A stretch of DNA of 5,088 nt from an uncultured Cryomorphaceae bacterium (GTDB lineage: Bacteria > Bacteroidota > Bacteroidia > Flavobacteriales > Schleiferiaceae): NCBI GenBank assembly GCA_937900215.1, contig CALCFH010000334.1, forward strand, positions 1 to 5,088. The letters run 5' to 3'. The translations under genes were made by a program, and so were the position numbers. The notes beneath the pieces are model-generated. The model was given only the letters and a program-made list of their open reading frames with translations, was not told the origin of the DNA and did not search any database. Shown here one piece after another: positions 1 through 5,088 of this stretch (position 1 is the stretch's first letter; each line of letters begins with the position of its first letter).

Positions 1-62
1 TGGATGGCAGTGCTAGCAGCAAAGAAGAGTATCTGCGTTCACTTTTAGCTTTGGCACAATGA
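1..62 (+). CDS. 3' end of an unidentified gene (partial)
   Basis: Reading from base 3, an open frame runs to a TGA at 60-62 and encodes a short C-terminal tail that ends in residues KEEYLRSLLALAQ. The rest of the gene lies outside the window, so its function cannot be read. The tail looks like an amphipathic helix, with charged residues followed by a Leu/Ala-rich stretch. Its stop codon overlaps the ATG of the next gene in an ATGA arrangement (59-62). Such overlaps are typical of translationally coupled genes in one operon, and this is the main reason to believe the frame is real. With only 19 codons visible, a chance open frame cannot be excluded. Confidence 0.55.
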   Translation, partial: DGSASSKEEYLRSLLALAQ

Positions 63-298
63 GAATTGCAGCCATTAAACAATTGGTAAGTAGCTACAGC
101 TTAGCTGAACTAAAAAAGGCCGAAGAAGATATTATGGAAGAGCGCGAGCCTTCCATCGACTTAGGACCAGACGAAGCGGGTGACCAACTCACTCATACTA
201 TTGCAGCTATTCAGATTTTGGAAGAGGTAGAGCAAGGAGTAGATGAAAAAACAGCGCTTCGCAATTTCACCCAACGGGTTCGAAATAGCATCAATTAG
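59..298 (+). CDS. Small acidic conserved-type protein of unknown function, 79 aa
   Basis: I cannot assign a function. The 79-residue product begins MRIAAIKQL and is rich in Glu, Asp and Lys. A predicted helix at about residues 15-29 (SLAELKKAEEDIMEE) is followed by a short turn-rich acidic linker (about 30-42). A second helix at about 43-60 contains QLTHTIAAIQILEEV, and a basic C-terminus ends RNFTQRVRNSIN. There is no signal peptide, membrane segment or cysteine, so a soluble cytoplasmic protein is likely. From memory, small Bacteroidota proteins share this plan (IK.LV near the start, an acidic centre, an LTH..AA motif, a TQRVRNSI ending), but I cannot name a family with confidence. The ATG at 59 is chosen because it overlaps the upstream stop (ATGA) and gives the family-like N-terminus. 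No Shine-Dalgarno sequence precedes it. The gene ends at TAG, 8 bases from the stop of the convergent outer-membrane gene. Confidence 0.85.
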   Translation: MRIAAIKQLVSSYSLAELKKAEEDIMEEREPSIDLGPDEAGDQLTHTIAAIQILEEVEQGVDEKTALRNFTQRVRNSIN

Positions 299-306
299 CG
301 CAGGTT

Positions 307-1344
307 TTAATAGCTCCAACCGAAGCTAAACTGGGTTACATAGTCCGTCTCAGGTGTTCGAACACCATCAACAACTATAGGCTGATTGTCATAATTCATT
401 GAAAAACCAGCGCTGATATAGAAATCGCGTGGTAGATCGTATTTCAGATTCAATTTTCCATCCAACCTAAAACGTCCGCTTTCGGTTATTCCTGGAAAAG
501 CAGAAACAGAGCCATTGAACCGTAGATCCCCTAGGTTGAAGATATTGGTCTCCGTTCTGAAATAGGCCTCATAGGATTTACGGATACTTGAAGCCATTTC
601 TGTATTGGCTCCTTCCACATAATTTTCAGAGTTATAGGTTGTCCCAGCGCTGATTGTCCAGTTGGCTGCATTGTTATAAATCAGAAAGAAACCAAGGCCC
701 AATGAAGTAGTAGCTCTTAAATTCAGCTTCTGCTCAGTATTGGTCAGCAAGTTTAATGAGGAAGTCGTAAACCAGTCGCCTCTAAGTTTGTACAGAAGAT
801 TAAAATCCAACTCGGTTCTAAAGACATTGTCAGCATTGTCTTGAGATGACTGTACGTGATTATACAGCAACTTAGTGTACCACCTTTCTGTTTGATACGC
901 CACATTTGTTCTCGCGCTGTATTGAGAAAGATTGTTGCTCTTGGCATAACTAAAGCCTATGTCGACAGAGGCAGTAAGCCGGCTCCAAAAATCAACCCCA
1001 ATGTCTTTTAAATAGATGAGTTGAATAGGATCAATTCTTCGCTCACTCTGGTCTATTCCGATTATACTTATCTGGCCGGTAGGTAGATATGTAAAGGTTC
1101 CAAGAATGGCAGAACCATCTGAAAGGGTCATGGTAAAATAATTCAAGCTACTCATTTTCTTCACGCCAGCCCATTCTATCTTGAAATCTGAATCGGAATA
1201 ATCCGTCTTCACAGTCAGAACACTTCGATTGAGCTCTTTAATCTTTCCAACCAGCTGATCGCCATTTGTTAATACGATGGTATCTTCTGCTGTAAGGCTA
1301 CTTACCCAACCAAAACAAAGGAGAATCAGTAGCCTTAGACGCAC
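307..1344 (-). CDS. DUF481-type outer-membrane beta-barrel protein
   Basis: The 345-residue product is predicted to be an outer-membrane protein of the DUF481 (YdiY-like, 'salt-induced outer membrane protein') group, whose exact function is unknown. Residues 1-19 form a signal peptide with basic Arg residues, a Leu-rich core and SLTA before the likely cleavage site; the Cys at 10 lacks a lipobox, so it is not a lipoprotein. Residues about 22-115 are a periplasmic-type beta domain with two Sm/SH3-like repeats (TNGDQLVGKI and LSDGSAILGTF). From about 120 onward, alternating aromatic/polar strands (SVDIGFSYAKSNN, NFNLLYKL-like and YISAGFSMNYDN stretches) form a barrel. The protein ends FGWSY with a terminal aromatic residue, as outer-membrane barrels often do. 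The start codon is GTG at 1344, 2 bases after the tpx stop. It is chosen because it is in frame with the signal peptide; the next Met is near residue 64 and would remove the signal. Confidence 0.88.
   Translation of the reverse strand: MRLRLLILLCFGWVSSLTAEDTIVLTNGDQLVGKIKELNRSVLTVKTDYSDSDFKIEWAGVKKMSSLNYFTMTLSDGSAILGTFTYLPTGQISIIGIDQSERRIDPIQLIYLKDIGVDFWSRLTASVDIGFSYAKSNNLSQYSARTNVAYQTERWYTKLLYNHVQSSQDNADNVFRTELDFNLLYKLRGDWFTTSSLNLLTNTEQKLNLRATTSLGLGFFLIYNNAANWTISAGTTYNSENYVEGANTEMASSIRKSYEAYFRTETNIFNLGDLRFNGSVSAFPGITESGRFRLDGKLNLKYDLPRDFYISAGFSMNYDNQPIVVDGVRTPETDYVTQFSFGWSY
353..366. repeat. 14-bp perfect palindrome
   Basis: GGTGTTCGAACACC equals its own reverse complement over all 14 bases; the flanking bases (A at 352, A at 367) do not extend it. 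As RNA it could fold into a 5-bp stem with a 4-base loop. It lies inside the DUF481 gene, over the codons for Val-Arg-Thr-Pro, and 55 bases beyond the stop of the small plus-strand gene. Neither strand has a U-tract after it, so it is not a standard intrinsic terminator. It may be a chance consequence of codon choice. Confidence 0.45.
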
Positions 1345-1346
1345 TT

Positions 1347-1847
1347 TTACAAAGCTTTTAAGGCTGCTTCGTAATTGGGTTCTTGGGTTATTTCAGGAAC
1401 AATTTCAGAATAAACAATGGTTTGATTCTCATCTAAAACCATAACAACCCGTGCCAAAGTACCAGCCAATGGTCCGCCCATTTGAACTAGCCCATAGTCT
1501 TGGCCAAAGCTACTTTCAGGACGCATTTCACTTCCAATTTCTACGTTTTCAATTCCTTCCGCACCGCAGAAACGCTTCTGTGCAAAAGGTAGATCACGAG
1601 AAATACAAAGAACTACAGCATTGTCTAAGTTGGCCGCTACCTTGTTGAAATGGCGAACAGACATTGCACAAATGCCCGTATCTATGCTTGGAAAAATATT
1701 GAGAATAACGCGTTTACCTTTGAATTTTTCCAACTCAAAATCACTTAGGTCCGTGGTGGTAAGGAGAAAACCGGGTGCGCGTGTTCCAATCTTGGGTAAT
1801 TCACCTGAAAGCTCAACAGGACTGCCTTTAAAGTGGGTAGATGCCAT
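1347..1847 (-). CDS. tpx: Thiol peroxidase Tpx (atypical 2-Cys peroxiredoxin)
   Basis: Tpx reduces hydrogen peroxide and organic, especially lipid, hydroperoxides with electrons from thioredoxin. The 166-residue product matches the family's usual length (about 165-168). The signature NIFPSIDTGICAMSVRHFN carries the peroxidatic Cys at 60 with the active-site Thr at 57. LPFAQKRFCGAEG carries the resolving Cys at 94. Arg133 in the GTLARVVMV stretch fits the conserved active-site Arg. The 60/94 pair corresponds to Cys61/Cys95 of E. coli Tpx, which form an intramolecular disulfide during catalysis. There is no signal peptide, so the enzyme is cytoplasmic as encoded here. The ATG at 1847 gives the family N-terminus (HFKGSPV) and is preceded by an A/T-rich leader without a Shine-Dalgarno sequence. 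The gene lies 29 bases after priA and 2 bases before the DUF481 gene. An extra Cys at 81 (VVLCISRD) is also common in the family. No key residue is missing. Confidence 0.97.
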   Translation of the reverse strand: MASTHFKGSPVELSGELPKIGTRAPGFLLTTTDLSDFELEKFKGKRVILNIFPSIDTGICAMSVRHFNKVAANLDNAVVLCISRDLPFAQKRFCGAEGIENVEIGSEMRPESSFGQDYGLVQMGGPLAGTLARVVMVLDENQTIVYSEIVPEITQEPNYEAALKAL

Positions 1848-1867
1848 GTAATTTTTATTTTATGTCT

Positions 1868-1899
1868 CGAATTTAATCACTGAATAGGATCTACATCAA
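1868..1899 (-). promoter_or_regulatory. Possible weak promoter ahead of tpx
   Basis: On the minus strand, TAAATTCG (1875-1868) matches the Bacteroidota -7 consensus TAnnTTTG at all but one fixed position. A TTG (1899-1897) lies 21 bases upstream, within the accepted spacing for the -33 element. Transcription would start near 1862 and leave a leader of about 15 bases before the tpx ATG. It overlaps the end of priA. Peroxide genes often have their own promoter, which makes the position plausible, but with motifs this short and A/T-rich a chance match is quite possible. Confidence 0.22.
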
Positions 1900-4264
1900 C
1901 AATAATTCGAATTCCTTTTAAAAAAGAGGCATTTTTATCGTCGCTGAACAATAGATGCAATGCTTTTTTGTAGTTGGATGGATTGTGATCGATAGGAATT
2001 TTGAGTAAAAATTGACGCAGATACTGATTTTTCAACCTTCCTACACTGGGTTCTTCCGGTCCGAGAACAATGGCTCCGAAGCGATGAAGAAGTTGAATGC
2101 CAAGCTCTCTACTGCATTTTTGCACTCTAGGCAGCTCTTTATGGCCTAAGGTAATTCGCAGTAAACGCGAAAAAGGAGGGTAAGAAAAAGTGCGTCGTTG
2201 CCAAAGTTCTCTCTGATAGATTGACTCAAAATTGTAATCGCGGAGATTCTTTAAAAGCTCATGGGTTTTGTTCTTCGTTTGTACGAGTACCTTGCCTGCC
2301 GCCTCTCCCCTTCCCGCTCTACCTGCCACTTGAGCAATGAGCTGATAGGTTCTTTCGTGATTTCGAAAATCGGGGAAGCTCAATAACGAATCCGCTGAGA
2401 TGACTCCCACCAATCCAACATTTTTAAAATCAAGACCCTTGGTCACCATTTGAGTACCAATCAGTATGCTGCTTTCTTGCTTTTCAAATCGATCAAAGAT
2501 ATTCTGTAGACTGTTCTTATTTCGGGTAGAGTCTACATCCATCCTATCTACTCCCACACCTGGAAACAATTCTTGTATCCGCTGTTCTATGCGTTGGGTT
2601 CCGAGGCCTTCAATGGTAATGTTGCTAGATTGACAGGCCTGACAATGGCCTGAATACGCCTCGTGATAACCGCAATAATGGCACTTGAGAGAATGATTGT
2701 ATTTATGATAAGAAAGACCAATATCGCATTGATGACATTCAGCGGTATGCCCGCAATCTGAGCAAACCACATAGGGAGAAAAACCGCGCCTATTTTGGAA
2801 GAGAATGATCTGTTCTCCTCTTTTGAGTGTGTTGCGCATCTCCTCAATTAGTACGGCACTAATTCCTTCATCCTCTGCTTGTACTTTGCGAATATCCAAG
2901 AGTTCAATGCTGGGCATTGGCCTGTCATTGTATCGCTTAAGCAACTTCACCCAGCCGAACTTACCCTCGGTAGCAGAGGCATACAATTCTAAAGAAGGCG
3001 TGGCGGAGCCCAATAAAACGGGAATTTGTAAACTTCGCGCCAGATACACCGCCGCATCTCTTGCGTGGTATCTAGGCGCCGGATCTTGCTGCTTATAACT
3101 GGGCTCATGCTCTTCATCCACCAAAATCAATTGGAGATTTTTAAAGGGCAGCAAAAGAGCCGATCGAGCGCCCAAGACCAAAACAGAGCGCCCTTCCGCT
3201 ATGTGCTTCCAAGCTTCTGTTCGTCGGTAATCATTTAACTGAGAATGATATACCAGCACTTCCTCACCAAAATGCCGCTGCATTCTCAATATCATCTGAG
3301 TGGTAAGCGCAATTTCAGGCATGAGGAATAAAGCCTGTCCTTTCTTTTCAAGCACCGACTGTATGAGGTAACTGTAAATCTCTGTCTTACCTGAGGAGGT
3401 AACTCCTTGAAGCAATACAGGCTTTTTCTGTTCGAAATAACCTTGAATGTCCAACAAGGCCTTCTGCTGATCATCTGTGAGCGCATACAGCGGATTGCCG
3501 CTTCTTTTGGCTGAAATACTGGGATCTAGTATTTGCTCTTCCAGCAAGCCTTTGTCTACTAGGCTTTTCAATAAGGTGGAAGAATACAGAGCGGGAACCA
3601 GCTTTTTCTTTTCAACCCATTCTCGTCCTTCTGCCTGCGTTAAAAAGGAAAGTAAAAGTTCTTTCTGCTTAGGCGCTCTGCTGTTGTCTAAAAAATGAAT
3701 AAGGCTCTCTTCGCCTTTGTTGGCAGGGATGCGAAGAACGGGAATGCCAATTTGCCTCCCTTTTCGATCCCACTTATCTAGTAATTGAATAATGCTCTTT
3801 TGAACCAGTGCTTGCAACTTTTTCATAGAAAAAGACTCCCCGAACGAAGAAACCCAATCTGCCATAGGAATGCCCTCCTCTGGTAAAAGGGGTAAGCTCT
3901 CCTGAAATGCATCGAACTCCGTTCCTCGGCGAATAATCAGCGTATTGTCTAGCTTTAATCCGGCAGGAAGTGCAGCCGTAGCAACTTCACTGGGGAAGCA
4001 GAAATAGTAGCGCGAGATCCAAAGCCAAAAGTCTATGATTTTCGAAGGAACCGGTGCAAACTCATCCAAAACCTCTTGAATGCATTTGGTTTCAAAACTG
4101 GGCTTGTTTTGGGAGAGTGAAAACACAATACCAGTATAGTATTTGCGCTTGCCTACCTGAACCACAACCAAGGAGCCTAACTGCACTAACTCCTCCAATT
4201 CCTCTGGAATAGAATAGCTTAGAGGGGTAGACAAATACAGTGGAAGTATGACTTCCGCGTACAT
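1877..4264 (-). CDS. priA: Primosomal protein N' (replication restart helicase PriA)
   Basis: PriA is a superfamily 2 3'-5' DNA helicase that recognises stalled forks and D-loops and starts reloading of the replicative helicase. All family regions are present (numbering from the ATG at 4264 is one less than given here). The N-terminal 3'-end-binding domain (YAEVILPLYL...YYTGIVFSL) covers about 2-105, and a winged-helix-like region follows. The helicase has Walker A GVTSSGKTE at about 288-296, the DEEH box at 384-387, YKQQDPAPRYHARDAA at about 391-406 and SATPS at 421-425. A zinc-binding insert has eight Cys at about 502, 505, 511, 514, 529, 532, 542 and 545. Lobe 2 has GTQMVTKG (604-611) and VAGRAGRG (647-654), then the C-terminal domain. 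A TTG one codon upstream (4267-4265) could also initiate, but the ATG at 4264 is preferred: it overlaps the pfkA stop as TGATG and gives the usual N-terminus. The length of 795 residues is normal for Bacteroidota. No key motif is degraded. Confidence 0.98.
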   Translation of the reverse strand: MYAEVILPLYLSTPLSYSIPEELEELVQLGSLVVVQVGKRKYYTGIVFSLSQNKPSFETKCIQEVLDEFAPVPSKIIDFWLWISRYYFCFPSEVATAALPAGLKLDNTLIIRRGTEFDAFQESLPLLPEEGIPMADWVSSFGESFSMKKLQALVQKSIIQLLDKWDRKGRQIGIPVLRIPANKGEESLIHFLDNSRAPKQKELLLSFLTQAEGREWVEKKKLVPALYSSTLLKSLVDKGLLEEQILDPSISAKRSGNPLYALTDDQQKALLDIQGYFEQKKPVLLQGVTSSGKTEIYSYLIQSVLEKKGQALFLMPEIALTTQMILRMQRHFGEEVLVYHSQLNDYRRTEAWKHIAEGRSVLVLGARSALLLPFKNLQLILVDEEHEPSYKQQDPAPRYHARDAAVYLARSLQIPVLLGSATPSLELYASATEGKFGWVKLLKRYNDRPMPSIELLDIRKVQAEDEGISAVLIEEMRNTLKRGEQIILFQNRRGFSPYVVCSDCGHTAECHQCDIGLSYHKYNHSLKCHYCGYHEAYSGHCQACQSSNITIEGLGTQRIEQRIQELFPGVGVDRMDVDSTRNKNSLQNIFDRFEKQESSILIGTQMVTKGLDFKNVGLVGVISADSLLSFPDFRNHERTYQLIAQVAGRAGRGEAAGKVLVQTKNKTHELLKNLRDYNFESIYQRELWQRRTFSYPPFSRLLRITLGHKELPRVQKCSRELGIQLLHRFGAIVLGPEEPSVGRLKNQYLRQFLLKIPIDHNPSNYKKALHLLFSDDKNASFLKGIRIIVDVDPIQ

Positions 4265-4267
4265 CAA
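4262..4267 (-). promoter_or_regulatory. pfkA stop / priA start overlap (TTGATG)
   Basis: On the minus strand the six bases TTGATG hold the pfkA TGA stop (4266-4264) and the priA ATG (4264-4262), which share one A. No Shine-Dalgarno sequence is visible in the preceding 20 bases. Translation of priA therefore probably depends on ribosomes finishing pfkA (termination-reinitiation). A TTG start in the same hexamer would lengthen PriA by one residue with little consequence. Confidence 0.6.
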
Positions 4268-5088
4268 TTGCTTAAAACGTCGATTAGTTCTAGCAAGTAC
4301 GGACTAATGCCATTGTGGTGTTTGGTTGCTTTTTGGAAGGGCGTAAACCGAACTTCATGGTTCATAATTCCCACCATTTCATCGGTTCTTCCTGCTAAAA
4401 GAGCATTTACAGCTGAATTACCCATTCTAGAACCCATCACTCTGTCGAGTGCACTTGGACTTCCGCCTCTTTGTAAATGACCTAATACGGTAACCCGAAT
4501 GTCGTATCTATTGAATTTTTCCTTCACTTTATCGGCCACTTGGTATGCTCCGCCTGCGTCATCGCCTTCGGCAACAATTACAATAGCGCTGCTCTTTTTC
4601 CTTTCCCATCCTTTTTCAAGCAGGGAAATGAGCTCGTTGATGTAGGTAACGGTTTCAGGAATAAGCACGGCTTCAGCGCCGGTTGCAATTCCGCTTCTCA
4701 GGGCAATAAATCCAGCATCGCGACCCATTACTTCAATGATAAACATTCGGTCGTGCGAATTGGCCGTATCTCTAATCTTATCTATAGCTTGCACTACGGT
4801 GTTTACTGCGGTGTCATAACCCAATGTATAATCAGTTCCAAAAAGGTCATTATCTATGGTTCCCGGACAGCCCATAACCGGAATGCCGTATTCTTCACGA
4901 AAAACAGTAGCACCTCTAAAGGAGCCATCCCCACCAATAACCACCAATCCTTCTATGCCGTATTTCTGAAGGTTTTCATAGGCAATGGCCCGGCCTTCCG
5001 GAGTCATAAAACGCTCACTGCGTGCCGTCTTCAAAATTGTGCCACCTCTCTGAATGATATTTGAAACAGAATGCGATTCCATTTTCAC
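4264..5088 (-). CDS. pfkA: ATP-dependent 6-phosphofructokinase (5' end outside window)
   Basis: The enzyme phosphorylates fructose 6-phosphate to fructose 1,6-bisphosphate, the committed step of glycolysis, in the cytoplasm. The visible 274 codons begin in mid-gene: the codon at the edge is GTG (Val), and the N-terminal ATP-binding GGD.PGMN region is missing. By alignment with E. coli PfkA from memory, about 50 residues are lost. Motifs seen are SVSNIIQRGGTILKTARS, GGDGS (about 52-56), PGTIDND (75-81, with the catalytic Asp at 79), the SHDR and EVMGRDAG substrate-binding segments, and VLGHLQRGGSPSALDR. Gly in both GGDGS and PGTIDND is the pattern of ATP-using enzymes; pyrophosphate-dependent forms typically have Asp and Lys there. 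Arg23 aligns with E. coli Arg72. The start is not a real initiation site but the window boundary. The gene overlaps priA by one base at its stop. Confidence 0.97.
   Translation of the reverse strand: MKMESHSVSNIIQRGGTILKTARSERFMTPEGRAIAYENLQKYGIEGLVVIGGDGSFRGATVFREEYGIPVMGCPGTIDNDLFGTDYTLGYDTAVNTVVQAIDKIRDTANSHDRMFIIEVMGRDAGFIALRSGIATGAEAVLIPETVTYINELISLLEKGWERKKSSAIVIVAEGDDAGGAYQVADKVKEKFNRYDIRVTVLGHLQRGGSPSALDRVMGSRMGNSAVNALLAGRTDEMVGIMNHEVRFTPFQKATKHHNGISPYLLELIDVLSN

Noticed and set aside
246..264. Possible minus-strand terminator (GCGAAGCGC followed by a run of six T)
   Set aside because: The stem is only 3 base pairs with a 3-base loop, and it lies inside the small plus-strand gene over Lys codons. 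It is too weak to call an intrinsic terminator for the DUF481 transcript.
1505..1512. Minus-strand TAGCTTTG inside tpx as a promoter for the DUF481 gene
   Set aside because: It matches the -7 consensus, but the nearest TTG is 22 bases upstream, slightly outside normal spacing. The leader would be about 155 bases of tpx coding sequence, so a chance match is more likely.
1451..1851. Plus-strand open frames opposite tpx
   Set aside because: Both frames lie antisense to tpx, have no start context or domain signal, and tpx on the other strand is unambiguous.
1904..1913. 10-bp palindrome AATTCGAATT near the end of priA
   Set aside because: It is short, A/T-rich and within coding sequence. Palindromes of this size are expected by chance in a 5-kb window.
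2587..2847. An 86-codon minus-strand open frame with hydrophobic stretches inside priA
   Set aside because: It is an out-of-frame reading of the priA zinc-binding region. The apparent hydrophobic segments come from Cys/His/Tyr codons read in another frame.
4540..5064. A 174-codon open frame on the plus strand, opposite pfkA
   Set aside because: It is fully antisense to a well-conserved pfkA with intact motifs. Its translation has low-complexity, unrelated composition and no recognisable domain, so it is a shadow of the opposite strand's codon bias.

Overview
This window is a compact stretch of bacterial chromosome, almost certainly from a member of the Bacteroidota. The GC content is moderate. 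Several things point to that phylum: start codons preceded by A-rich sequence rather than Shine-Dalgarno motifs, a PriA and a 6-phosphofructokinase of the type seen in that phylum, and a small acidic protein of a kind I associate with it. I could not run a search, so genus and family are open.

Layout, left to right. At the left edge is the 3' tail of an unidentified plus-strand gene (stop at 60-62). Its stop overlaps the ATG of a small 79-residue conserved-looking protein of unknown function (59-298). After an 8-base gap begins a run of four minus-strand genes. In transcription order, from the right edge leftwards, they are: pfkA, 6-phosphofructokinase (5' end outside the window, ends at 4264); priA, primosomal replication helicase (about 4264 to 1877); tpx, thiol peroxidase (1847 to 1347); and a DUF481-type outer-membrane beta-barrel protein with a signal peptide (1344 to 307).

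The minus-strand genes are packed tightly. pfkA and priA share a base in a TGATG junction, 29 bases separate priA from tpx, and 2 bases separate tpx from the DUF481 gene. This suggests one operon, possibly with an extra weak promoter ahead of tpx. The products belong to different processes (glycolysis, replication restart, peroxide defence, envelope), so this looks like a housekeeping operon and not a dedicated pathway. The plus-strand and minus-strand units converge at 298/307 with no room for a conventional terminator between them.

There are no RNA genes, mobile elements, CRISPR arrays, recognisable phage or defence genes, or non-coding stretches longer than about 30 bases. I found no convincing new biological system. 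The most open item is the small unknown protein and its coupling to the truncated upstream gene.
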